A stretch of DNA of 64,000 bases from Kocuria rhizophila DC2201. Its GTDB lineage: Bacteria > Actinomycetota > Actinomycetes > Actinomycetales > Micrococcaceae. The stretch is taken from NCBI RefSeq assembly GCF_000010285.1, contig NC_010617.1:310001-374000 (forward strand). Direction: 5' to 3'. The notes below the pieces were generated by a model that saw nothing but the letters and a program-made list of their open reading frames with translations, did no database searches and was not told where the DNA came from. Numbering within the stretch: the first letter of the stretch is position 1; each line of letters begins with the position of its first letter. The translations under genes and the position numbers were made by a program. Positions 33,301 through 41,048 of this stretch are shown piece by piece.

Positions 33301-35732
33301 CGGAACCGCTCCACCATGAGCGTGCGGTCGTCCGGCACGTGCTCGGTGGCCTCCCGCTGCTCCGCGAGGTAGGCCAGCAGGTTGTCCTGGGCCCACTCGT
33401 CCAGCCCGGACACCGCCAGGCGCTCGCGGGCCTCGGCGTTCGCGGCACCGGCCAGCTCCCGGGTGAAGCGCCCGGCGGCGCGCCCCAGCTCCACGGGCCG
33501 GCCCAGCCCGTCCCCGTGCCAGAACGGCAGCTTGCCCGGAACACCCGGCGCCGGGGCCACGACCACCCGGTTGTGGGTGATCTCCTCGATCCGCCAGCTG
33601 GAGGCGCCCAGCGCGATGATGTCCCCCACGCGGGACTCGTAGACCATCTCCTCGTCCAGCTCGCCCACGCGCTTGGGGGACTTGGAGTCCTGCTCACCCA
33701 CCAGGAACACGGGGAACAGTCCCCGGTCCGGGATGGTGCCGCCGCTCGTGGTCGCCAGGCGCAGCGCTCCCGGGCGGGCCTGCAGCGTGCCCGTCTCGCG
33801 GTCCCACACCAGTCGCGGGCGCAGCTGTGCGAACTCGTCCGAGGGGTACCGCCCGGCGAGCAGGTCCAGTACGGCGTCGTACGCGGAGCGCGGCAGGGAG
33901 CGGAACGGGGCGCTGCGGCGCACGGTGTCGTACCAGGCCTCCACGTCCACGTCCTCGGCGGCCACCGCGGAGACCGTCTGCTGGGCCAGGATGTCCAGGG
34001 GGTTGGCGGGCACCGAGAGCGGTTCCAGGTTTCCGGCGAGCATCTGCTCCGCGATCACCGCGGCGTCCCGCACGTCCCCGCGGTGCTTGGGGTAGATCCG
34101 CCCGATCGACACCTCACCCACCTGGTGCCCGGCACGCCCCACGCGCTGCAGCCCGGAGGCCGCCGAGGGCGGGGACTCGATCTGGACCACCAGGTCCACG
34201 TGGCCCATGTCGATGCCCAGCTCCAGGGACGAGGTGGCCACCACGCACCGCAGCCGCCCGGTTTTGAGGTCCTCCTCGATCAGGCTGCGCTGGTCCTTGG
34301 ACACCGAGCCGTGGTGGGCGCGCGCGAGCACCGGGGACGCGCCCTCGTGCCGGTTGCTCTGCCGGGGGATCGCGGCGGGCTCCCGCTCGTCGGACGCGGG
34401 GCGGGCGACGCCGCCCGGGCCGTCGGGCGCGCCAGTCCCGTCCCCGGGGGTGCCGAACAGCGCTGCGTCGCCGGGCGCTCGCCCTGGGTGGCTGGGACCG
34501 TCCGAGGGCGCACCGGGGGTGCCCGGCGTGTCGTCCCCCTCGACGGCGAAACCGTCGAGGCCTTCGGATCCGGTGTCCTCGTCCCCGGCCGCGCGCCGAG
34601 CGCTCTCCGCGAAGAGGTGGTTCAGTGCGTCCCCCACGGCCACGGGATCCCCGGAGCGTTCACCACTTGGGAACTGCTCCGCGGCGTTCTCCAGGCGGAA
34701 CTCGTGGATCTCGTTGAGCCGCGCGGTCAGCTTCTCCGCGAGCCCGCGGGAGTTCGCGAACACGATGGTGGAGCGGTGGGCCTCCACGAGGTCCACGATC
34801 CGCTCCTCCACGTGCGGCCAGATGGATGCCGTAGCCTGCTGCCCCGCACCGTCCAGCTCGGCGTCCAGGGAGGGGGAGCCGTCCGATGACGGCGACGCCG
34901 CCGCCCCGCCCAGCACGGTCATGTCCGGGATGGGCACGGAGACCGTGAGGTCCCAGTCCTTCTCGGACGGCGGGCGCACCACGTCCACGGGCTGGGAACC
35001 GCCCAGGAATCCGGCCACGGTGTCCACGGGTTCCACGGTGGCGGAGAGCCCGATCCGCTGGGCGGGCTGCTCCAGCAGGTCGTCCAGGCGTTCGAGGCTG
35101 ACGGCCAGGTGCGCGCCGCGCTTGGTCCCGGCCACCGCGTGCACCTCGTCGATGATCACGGTGTTCACGTGGCGCAGGGTCTCTCGCGCCTTGGACGTGA
35201 GCATGAGGTACAGGGACTCGGGCGTGGTGATGAGGATGTCCGGCGGGTGGGCCAGCAGGGAGCGGCGGATCGCCTGGGGGGTGTCGCCCGAGCGGACCCC
35301 CACGGAGATCTCCGGGGGCTCACCCCCGGCGGCCCTGACCGCCTGGGTGATCCCGATCAGGGGTGCGCGCAGGTTGCGCTCCACGTCCACGCCGAGGGCC
35401 TTGAGCGGGGAGATGTAGAGCACCGAGGTGCGGTCCTCGGACGGGGCGGCCGCGGCGTCGTCGTCGCCGGAGGAGCCCGGCGCGGTGGGGCCGCTCGGCG
35501 AGCTCCCGTCAGGGGAGCCCGCGGGGGACTTTGCCGCGAGCAGCCGGTCGATGGACCACAGGAACGCCGCGAGCGTCTTGCCGGAACCGGTGGGGGCCAC
35601 CACGAGGGCGTGGTGGCCCGCCGAGATGGCCTCCCACGCGCCGCGCTGGGCCGCCGTGGGCCCGTGGAAGGCGGCGTCGAACCACCGCGCGGTCGCGGGG
35701 GAGAAGAGGTTCAGGACCGAGTCAGGATCCAA
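30396..35732 (-). CDS. lhr: Lhr-type DEAD/DEAH-box helicase
   Basis: 1778 residues, longer than most actinobacterial Lhr (about 1500-1550). Residues 1-520 hold both RecA domains: QRGAWEAI, Walker A APTGSGKTLAAF (46-57), ITTPESLYLML, Walker B IIDEVHAVAGTKRGAHL, GLSATVEP and the domain-2 motifs VVATSSLELGIDMG and QRVGRAGHQVG. A Lhr-core winged-helix part and the long actinobacterial C-terminal extension follow. Lhr unwinds DNA:RNA and is linked to repair. The extra length sits in disordered insertions at about 70-100, 390-470 and 1070-1140. These hold most of the gene's five full dispersed motifs and one 10-of-11 copy (30823, 31159, 31857, 32374, 32503, 35452). The ATG overlaps the lipoprotein gene by 11 nt. 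Confidence 0.92.
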   Translation of the reverse strand: MDPDSVLNLFSPATARWFDAAFHGPTAAQRGAWEAISAGHHALVVAPTGSGKTLAAFLWSIDRLLAAKSPAGSPDGSSPSGPTAPGSSGDDDAAAAPSEDRTSVLYISPLKALGVDVERNLRAPLIGITQAVRAAGGEPPEISVGVRSGDTPQAIRRSLLAHPPDILITTPESLYLMLTSKARETLRHVNTVIIDEVHAVAGTKRGAHLAVSLERLDDLLEQPAQRIGLSATVEPVDTVAGFLGGSQPVDVVRPPSEKDWDLTVSVPIPDMTVLGGAAASPSSDGSPSLDAELDGAGQQATASIWPHVEERIVDLVEAHRSTIVFANSRGLAEKLTARLNEIHEFRLENAAEQFPSGERSGDPVAVGDALNHLFAESARRAAGDEDTGSEGLDGFAVEGDDTPGTPGAPSDGPSHPGRAPGDAALFGTPGDGTGAPDGPGGVARPASDEREPAAIPRQSNRHEGASPVLARAHHGSVSKDQRSLIEEDLKTGRLRCVVATSSLELGIDMGHVDLVVQIESPPSAASGLQRVGRAGHQVGEVSIGRIYPKHRGDVRDAAVIAEQMLAGNLEPLSVPANPLDILAQQTVSAVAAEDVDVEAWYDTVRRSAPFRSLPRSAYDAVLDLLAGRYPSDEFAQLRPRLVWDRETGTLQARPGALRLATTSGGTIPDRGLFPVFLVGEQDSKSPKRVGELDEEMVYESRVGDIIALGASSWRIEEITHNRVVVAPAPGVPGKLPFWHGDGLGRPVELGRAAGRFTRELAGAANAEARERLAVSGLDEWAQDNLLAYLAEQREATEHVPDDRTLMVERFRDELGDWRVVLHSPFGTPVHGPWALAVRARLDERWGLDASAQAADDGIVLRVPATDEEPPGAELFLFEPEELEQIVTEEVGGSALFASRFRENAARALLLPRADPGKRTPLWQQRQRSAQLLDVARKYPQFPIILETVRECLQDVYDVPALLQLQRDLAGRKLRVVETTTDSPSPFARTLLFGYVAQFLYEGDSPLAERKAAALSLDPALLNELLGRAELRELLDPEVIETTVLQLQRLAPDRRLRGVEGAADLLRLLGPMTADDAALRLRGDGSVPAGSPAAGSASAGAGAAPPDAPAPSTGASGAASSAALEAPGAAASARIGDEGGPEDEEDTGRAEDPAYRAISPEAARELLDALVDTNRAIVLRVGGREVYCAVEDAARMRDALGQPLPMGVPLAFLEPVADPVGDLVSRYARTHGPFSVAEAAQALSLGPAVVESALRSLARQRRVSEGAFRPSGDPAASDSEWCDIEVLRTLRRRSLAALRADVEPVDPQAYATFLPAWQHAVKGHQLRGLDGVLTVIDQLAGVPIPASAWEPLVLAQRVVDYRPAMLDELMATGEVVFSGAGSLGGEDGWVAFHLAESAELSLPPVAQLDATADALDSALERELLTVLQGGGAYFAWQLVQPLAAAGVSVDMAQLRTALWNLLWAGLITNDTYAPVRALISGGHSAHKTPKRPGRSRSAGRRGAARLRAVGRGPAGFDPAGSADDAAPSGTRVVRASGGGEERTTAGRWSALRPEPLNPTVRAQAQAELLLDRYGILTRGPVAVEDVPGGFSTVYKVLRALEDAGRARRGYFIEGLGAAQFTQPATVDVLRSFTDDDAARKADPQVLALAATDPANPYGAALDWPEAVVLESSTKHRPGRKAGAVVVLVDGALTLYLERGGKTALAFASDPALLHLAAEAVAALVQRKAVDSLVVEKVNGDSVLSSEELVTAVRDGLLAGGFYQTPKGVRMRAPVGGGRG

Positions 35733-36495
35733 AGCCTCTGACCTGGAGCTGGGAGACCTTGGGGTTGCCGCAGGCCTGCCCCGGGTAGGAGACCACGAGG
35801 GACTCGTGGCTGCCCGGCGGGTAGACGCGCAGGCCGGTGACGTCGTGCGGGTTGCACACCTGCCCGATCACACCCGGCTGGGTGATGCTCAGGCTCGTGC
35901 TCGTGGAGGCCCCGGGCTGCAGCGTGACCGCGGCGGCCGCGGACTCGGTGCGGGAGGCCGGGGCGCCCACCATGGCGCCGGAGGCGTCCACGAAGGACAC
36001 CCCCGGGTACCCGCTGAGCACGCACGGGGTGGAGCCGGTGTTGGTCACGGTGAGGCTCGCGATGACGTGCCCGGCCGCGCCGTTGGAGGGTGCCGCGGTG
36101 CCGCTGAGCTGCGACGCGCTGCACACGCCGCCCACGCCCTGCTGGTCGGCCTTCTCCTTGTCGAACGGGCTCGCGGTGGGCATCCCGACCTCGGGGGCCG
36201 ACGCCATGCGGGTCTCCTCCGGCTGGGGCTGTGAGGCGTCCGCCGCCGTGGCGGTCTCCGAGGGGGCCGGCGTCTCGCTCGCGGAGGAGCTGGCCGAGGA
36301 GCTGGCCGACGCGCTCGGGGACGCACTCGGCGAGGCCGAGGTGGCCGATGCGCTCGCGGACGTTGAGTCTGTGGTGGGGGAGTCGTCGGAGGAGCCGCAC
36401 GCGGAGAGCGCCAGCAGGGCGGTCAGGGCAGTGGCGGCGAGCAGCGGACGGGAGTGCTTGCGGGTGCCCCGGGGGTCGGGCGATGAGGTCGTCAT
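35722..36495 (-). CDS. DUF4232 lipoprotein
   Basis: 257 residues. Lipoprotein signal (RPLLAATALTALLALSAC, lipobox LSAC, Cys about residue 33), then a Ser/Ala/Pro/Thr linker of some 60 residues (for example SASASATSASPSASPS) spanning the wall. The C-terminal DUF4232 domain follows (about 120-257): GHVIASLTVTNTGSTPCVLS, GYPGVSFVDASG, PGVIGQVCNP and YPGQACGNPKVSQLQV, with paired cysteines. The domain's role is unknown. The ATG overlaps the stop of the dehydrogenase gene (ATGA), and its own end overlaps lhr, so all three are likely co-transcribed. Confidence 0.82.
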   Translation of the reverse strand: MTTSSPDPRGTRKHSRPLLAATALTALLALSACGSSDDSPTTDSTSASASATSASPSASPSASASSSASSSASETPAPSETATAADASQPQPEETRMASAPEVGMPTASPFDKEKADQQGVGGVCSASQLSGTAAPSNGAAGHVIASLTVTNTGSTPCVLSGYPGVSFVDASGAMVGAPASRTESAAAAVTLQPGASTSTSLSITQPGVIGQVCNPHDVTGLRVYPPGSHESLVVSYPGQACGNPKVSQLQVRGFGS

Positions 36496-39400
36496 GGTGA
36501 CAGTGTCCTACGTTTCGTCCGCAATGCGGCACACATCACTTCCGCGAGGTGCACCGCGTCGGCCCCGGTGCCCTGGGAGATCTGCGTGCGGCACGAGAAA
36601 CCGTCCGCCAGCACGATCGCCCCGGGCTCGGCGGCCCGGATCGCGGGGAACAGATTGCGCTCGCCGAGGGTCTGCGAGATCTCGTAGTGCCCCGGCTCGA
36701 AGCCCCAGTTCCCGGCCAGCCCGCAGCACCCGCCGCCCACCACGGAGGTGTCCACGCCCAGCTTCTCCAGCACGGTGAGCTCCGGGGAGTAGTCCCCCAT
36801 GGCCTTCTCGTGGCAGTGCACCTGGCACACGGCGCTGCTCGGCCCCTGCCGGGTCTCCAGCGGCTCGAACGGCCAGTCCCCGCCGGCCTCCAGGTGGGCC
36901 GCCGCGAACTCGCCCAGGGTCCGGGTGAGGCCCTTCACCGCATGGGCCCGCGGATCCTCGGGCAGCAGCTCGGTGATCTCGTGCTGCAGCATCACCGTGC
37001 AGGACGGCTCCAGTCCGATCACCGGGTACCCGGCCTCCAGCAGCGGTGCCATCACGTCCAGGGTCTGGCGCAGCACCTTCCGGGTCATGTCCAGCTGGCC
37101 CGTGGAGTGCCACGTGAGCCCGCAGCACACGTCCCCCATGGGCATCAGCACGCGGTAGCCCATGGCCTCCAGGACCTCCACGGCGGCCTTGCCGGGCCCG
37201 TCCGCGGAGTAGGTGGTGAACGTGTCCGGCCACAGCACCACGGACGGGCGCCCGGCGGGGTCCGCGCCCGCCACCCCGTCTGCCAGGGCGCCGCGGGCCG
37301 ACGACGCCGCACGGCCGCCTCCGCGCGCAGCCGCACCGGCGGCGTCGTTCCCCGCAGCATGCTGCCCGGCAGCGAGGGCCCCAGTGCCCGTGGGCGCTGC
37401 TCCCGAGGGGGCCACACCCCGCGCGGTCCCCGGGTGGGCGGCGTCGTGGCCCGCGTGACGGGAGCGCGCGCGGAACCACGCGGTGAACGGGGTGTCGTTG
37501 AAGCGGATCATGTCGCGGCGCGGTTCGATGCCACCGAGCTTCTTGGTGAGCGCCTCCACGGCCGGGATGCGCTCGAGGGCGTTGACCGCGCGCAGGGAGC
37601 CGGGCACGCGGGCCGCGATCCGCATGAGCCACGGCATCCACCCCATGGTGAGGTGCGCCATGGGCCGGCGGTCCCGGCCGATGAACGAACGGAGGCCCTG
37701 CCGGAAGTGGTGGTGCAGGAACTCGGCCTTGTAGGTGGCCATGTCCACGTTCACGGGGCACTCGGTGGCGCACGCCTTGCACGAAAGGCACAGGTCCAGG
37801 GCCTCGTAGGTCTCCTGCGACTTCCAGCCGTCGGTGAGGTGCTCGCCGCGCAGCATCTCCGCGAGTGAGCGCATGCGGCCTCGCGTGGAGTGCACCTCGT
37901 CCCCGGTGGCGTGGAAGGACGGGCACATCGCACCGGAGTCCGAGCGGCACGCTCCCACGCCCACGCAGCGGTTCACGGCCTGGCCGAACGAGCCGTTGTC
38001 GTGGGAGAACGCGTGCACCGGGGTGAGCTCGAACGTGCGCGCACCCGGTCCGGGGCGGATGCCACGGTCCAGCGGCTCCGGATCCACCAGCACACCGGGG
38101 TTGAACAGGCCCTCGGGGTCGAAGATCCGCTTGAAGCGCGCGAACGCGGCCAGTGCCTCCGGTGTGTAGATGGTGCTCAGCAGTTCGGAACGGGCGCGGC
38201 CGTCCCCGTGCTCTCCGGAGACCGAACCGCCGTAGCGGTGCACCAGCTCGGCGGCCCGCTCGATGAACGTGCGGTACTGGGCCACTCCGTGGTCGGAGTT
38301 GAAGTCGAAGGAGATGCGGATGTGCACGCAACCCTCGCCGAAGTGCCCGAACGGTATGCCGCGCAGACCCATCTCGTCCAGCAGGGCGTAGAGGTCCCTC
38401 AGGTACTCGCCCAGCCGTGCCGGGGGCACCGCGGAGTCCTCCCACCCGGGCCACGCCTCGCCGCCGTCCGGCAGGCGGGTCACGATGCCTGCCCCGGCCT
38501 CTCGGATGTGCCACAGGGCCCGGGCCTGCGTCGGATCCCCGACCACCACCGAGTCCACCACCGTCTCCTCGACCAGCGCGGGGAGTCTCCGGGCGGCGTC
38601 GTAGGCCTGCTCGGGGGTGTCCCCGGAAACCTCGCAGTACAGCCAGCCGCCGCCGCGCGGGAGTTCGGAGCCGGCGTGCTCCTGGCCGGGGCGGGTGCGC
38701 AGGGCGTCCAGGAGGTCCGAGCCCATGCCCTCGATGGTGGTCACGCCGGAGACGCGGAGCGCGGGTGCGGCGCTCGCGGCGTCGATCGCGTCCTGGAACC
38801 CGAGGACCGCCAGCGCGGTGTGCGCGGGCCTGGCCACGAGCTTGACCGTGAGCTCCGTGATGATCCCGCACGTGCCCTCGGTGCCCGCGAAGGCCTTGGC
38901 GGTGTCGAAGCCGTTCTCGCCCAGCAGGTAGTGCAACCCGTAGCCTGAGACCTGCCGGGGGAACTGGCCCAGCTCGGTGCGCAGCATGGCCAGGTGCTCG
39001 TTGCGCAGCCGCTCCAGCTGCGATGTCAGTGCGGGCTCCGAGGTGCCGCCCGCGTCCAGGGTGACCAGGCGGCCGTCGGCCAGCATGACAGTGACCGACA
39101 CGAGGTTCTCCGCACTCGTGCCCCACGCGACCGAGTGGGAGCCGCACGCGTTGTTGGCCACCATCCCGCCCACCGTGCAGCGGGAGTGCGTGGAGGGGTC
39201 CGGTCCGTAGGTCAGGCCGAACTCGGAGGCAGCCTCCCGCAGCTGGTCACAGATCACCCCGGGCTCGATCCGCGCCGTGCGGGCCTGCGGGTCGATCTCC
39301 AGGATGCGGCGGAAGTGGCGGGAGGTGTCGATCACCAGTCCCTCGCCGATCGCGTTGCCCGCCACGGACGTGCCGCCGCCGCGGGGGACCACGGACCAGC

Positions 39401-39542
39401 CGTTCTCCCGCGCGGTGGCGAGCAGCTCGCGGATCTCCGCGACCGAGCTCGGCTCGGCCACCGCGGCCGGGAGCCTGCGGTAGATCGAGGCGTCGGAAAC
39501 GTACGCCGCGCGCGTGGTCAGGTCGTCCCGCAGGACCGTCAT
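36492..39542 (-). CDS. YdiJ-type FAD/Fe-S D-2-hydroxyglutarate dehydrogenase
   Basis: 1016 residues, matching E. coli/H. influenzae YdiJ (about 1018). The N-terminal FAD-binding PCMH domain has VVPRGGGTSVAGNAIGEG, STHSRCTVGGMVANNACGS and GTEGTCGIITELTVKL. The oxidase C-terminal domain has GHFGEGCVHIRISFDF and GEHGDGRARSELL. Two 4Fe-4S sites are CVGVGACRSDSGAMCPS and CLSCKACATECPV, and paired CCG motifs are DVCCGLTWHSTG and GGGCCGLAGNWGF. YdiJ oxidises D-2-hydroxyglutarate; this activity is inferred by family. An Ala/Gly-rich insertion (about 690-770) packed with three motif copies (37300, 37339, 37438) separates the Fe-S and CCG parts. ATG 39542 is used, eight codons inside the open frame. 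A 2Fe-2S ferredoxin gene lies just upstream and could take the electrons. Confidence 0.85.
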   Translation of the reverse strand: MTVLRDDLTTRAAYVSDASIYRRLPAAVAEPSSVAEIRELLATARENGWSVVPRGGGTSVAGNAIGEGLVIDTSRHFRRILEIDPQARTARIEPGVICDQLREAASEFGLTYGPDPSTHSRCTVGGMVANNACGSHSVAWGTSAENLVSVTVMLADGRLVTLDAGGTSEPALTSQLERLRNEHLAMLRTELGQFPRQVSGYGLHYLLGENGFDTAKAFAGTEGTCGIITELTVKLVARPAHTALAVLGFQDAIDAASAAPALRVSGVTTIEGMGSDLLDALRTRPGQEHAGSELPRGGGWLYCEVSGDTPEQAYDAARRLPALVEETVVDSVVVGDPTQARALWHIREAGAGIVTRLPDGGEAWPGWEDSAVPPARLGEYLRDLYALLDEMGLRGIPFGHFGEGCVHIRISFDFNSDHGVAQYRTFIERAAELVHRYGGSVSGEHGDGRARSELLSTIYTPEALAAFARFKRIFDPEGLFNPGVLVDPEPLDRGIRPGPGARTFELTPVHAFSHDNGSFGQAVNRCVGVGACRSDSGAMCPSFHATGDEVHSTRGRMRSLAEMLRGEHLTDGWKSQETYEALDLCLSCKACATECPVNVDMATYKAEFLHHHFRQGLRSFIGRDRRPMAHLTMGWMPWLMRIAARVPGSLRAVNALERIPAVEALTKKLGGIEPRRDMIRFNDTPFTAWFRARSRHAGHDAAHPGTARGVAPSGAAPTGTGALAAGQHAAGNDAAGAAARGGGRAASSARGALADGVAGADPAGRPSVVLWPDTFTTYSADGPGKAAVEVLEAMGYRVLMPMGDVCCGLTWHSTGQLDMTRKVLRQTLDVMAPLLEAGYPVIGLEPSCTVMLQHEITELLPEDPRAHAVKGLTRTLGEFAAAHLEAGGDWPFEPLETRQGPSSAVCQVHCHEKAMGDYSPELTVLEKLGVDTSVVGGGCCGLAGNWGFEPGHYEISQTLGERNLFPAIRAAEPGAIVLADGFSCRTQISQGTGADAVHLAEVMCAALRTKRRTLSP

Positions 39543-39593
39543 GGTGCTACCTCTTCCTCCGCGCACTGCCGCGCTGCTGTCACCGGTGGGCGC

Positions 39594-39920
39594 TCACCAC
39601 TCCGGGGCGATCTCGATCTCCGCGCCGTCCAGGTCCTCGGACCACTCCACCTGGCAGGTCAGGCGAGAGTTGTCATGGCGGGTGTCGTCCAGCATCTCCA
39701 GGAGGTCCTCCTCCTCCTCGTTGGTGCCGCCCGTCTTCACGAACGTCTCCTGGTCCAGGTACGAGTGGCACGTGGAGCACGAGGCGTTGCCGCCGCACGT
39801 GGCCAGGATGGGGAACTTGTTGCGGGTGAGGCACTCCATGAGGGACTCGAAGTCCTTCCACTCCACACCCTGGGTGCGCACACCGTCGCGGTCGGTCACG
39901 TTGATCTGGATGCTGCTCAC
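39594..39920 (-). CDS. 2Fe-2S ferredoxin (adrenodoxin/putidaredoxin type)
   Basis: 108 residues. The cluster ligands are seen in ATCGGNASCSTCHSYL (C-X5-C-X2-C) with the fourth Cys in SRLTCQVEW. The acidic stretch NEEEEDLLEMLDD is the usual partner-docking surface. It lies 51 nt upstream of the YdiJ-type dehydrogenase and after a thioesterase gene, so it may serve as that enzyme's electron acceptor; this is inference from order. Confidence 0.9.
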   Translation of the reverse strand: MSSIQINVTDRDGVRTQGVEWKDFESLMECLTRNKFPILATCGGNASCSTCHSYLDQETFVKTGGTNEEEEDLLEMLDDTRHDNSRLTCQVEWSEDLDGAEIEIAPEW

Positions 39921-40029
39921 TCGCCTGGACCTCCTGGGGCTCGCACCCCGTCCGAATTGTTCTGGGAATCAGCCGCCATTCTACGAGCGCCCGTCAAACC
40001 CTGCGTCATCGCACGACGCCGCCCGGGCC

Positions 40030-40851
40030 TCAGCCCATGCGGCGCACGGTGAGCGCCTGCGCCACCCGGCCGATGGGGCCCTGCTCGTCGAAGAGCTCCG
40101 AGTGGGTCAGGCCCACGCCGTCCCCGCCGAACTCCACGTTGGTGTCCAGGCCCACCCATGCGGAGACGGGGGCGCGGAACATGTGGATGGTGAGGTCCAC
40201 GTTGGGGAACGCCCACGGGCCGATCTCCACGCGGGGCGCCAGACCGTTGGCGGCGTCCACCGCGCTGATGAACTGGGCGGTGGGGGAGGAGTCCTCGCCC
40301 TCCACCACGGCCTTGCTGATCCGCAGCCAGCCCGCGCCGCTGCCCGGGCGGGGCATGCGCGCCACGCGGGCCTCGAGGGAGCCGATGTAGCCGCCGCCCC
40401 ACTGCTCGTACATGTTCAGCTCCTCGCACTGCTCCAGCGGGGTGAGCGGTTCGATCTCGCCGCCCGCCACGTCCTGGGTGTCCGAGGTCTTCAGCCGCCA
40501 CATGCTCAGCCGGATGCAGTCCCGCCCGCCGCTGCTCATGGTGGCCTCGACCAGCTCGATGGTCTTGCCCGGGCGCAGCACGCGGGTGTGCACCTCGATC
40601 TCGCCGCCGGCAATGAAGCCCAGGATGTCGAACGAGAACCGCACCGGGATCATGTCCTCACGCGGGTGGTTGCGCTCGATCTCGTGCACCAGCAGCCCGG
40701 AGGACGCCGCCATGTGCTGCTCCAGGGGGCTCCACGCGCCCTGTGTGTACACGGTGGTGCGGAAGCTGTGCTCCCCGGTGCGGATGTAGTGGGCGTCCGG
40801 GGTGTCCTCGCCGTTCACGCCCAGGTGCCCCACGGGCTGCTCGTCGCTCAT
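40030..40851 (-). CDS. Acyl-CoA thioesterase-like double-hotdog protein
   Basis: 273 residues with two hotdog domains. The first has WSPLEQHMAASSGLLVHEIE, RFSFDILGFIAGGEIEVHTR and GKTIELVEATMSSGGRDCIR. The second has APRVEIGPWAFPNVDLTIHM, FRAPVSAWVGLDTNVEFGGD and GVGLTHSELFDEQGPIGRVA. This matches the TesB-like 'thioesterase family protein' group. The substrate is unknown. ATG 40851 has AGAGGA upstream. It heads the leftward run thioesterase - ferredoxin - dehydrogenase - lipoprotein - lhr; a 10-of-11 motif lies in the 109-bp gap to the ferredoxin. Confidence 0.78.
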   Translation of the reverse strand: MSDEQPVGHLGVNGEDTPDAHYIRTGEHSFRTTVYTQGAWSPLEQHMAASSGLLVHEIERNHPREDMIPVRFSFDILGFIAGGEIEVHTRVLRPGKTIELVEATMSSGGRDCIRLSMWRLKTSDTQDVAGGEIEPLTPLEQCEELNMYEQWGGGYIGSLEARVARMPRPGSGAGWLRISKAVVEGEDSSPTAQFISAVDAANGLAPRVEIGPWAFPNVDLTIHMFRAPVSAWVGLDTNVEFGGDGVGLTHSELFDEQGPIGRVAQALTVRRMG

Positions 40852-41048
40852 GCTCTGATCCTCTTCCTGTCCGGGCCGTGGGTGCGCGGCGCGTCCCAGG
40901 GGACACCCCCATCCACGACCGAAGTGTGTGCCGGATTACACCCTAGGGGGAGGGCTGTGTGAACGCCTACCGGCGCGTAGCGCGGGCTCGCGCCTGCCTC
41001 GCAGAAGTTCTCGGCGAGTCGAGCACCTGTCCCGGACTCCGGGTGAGA

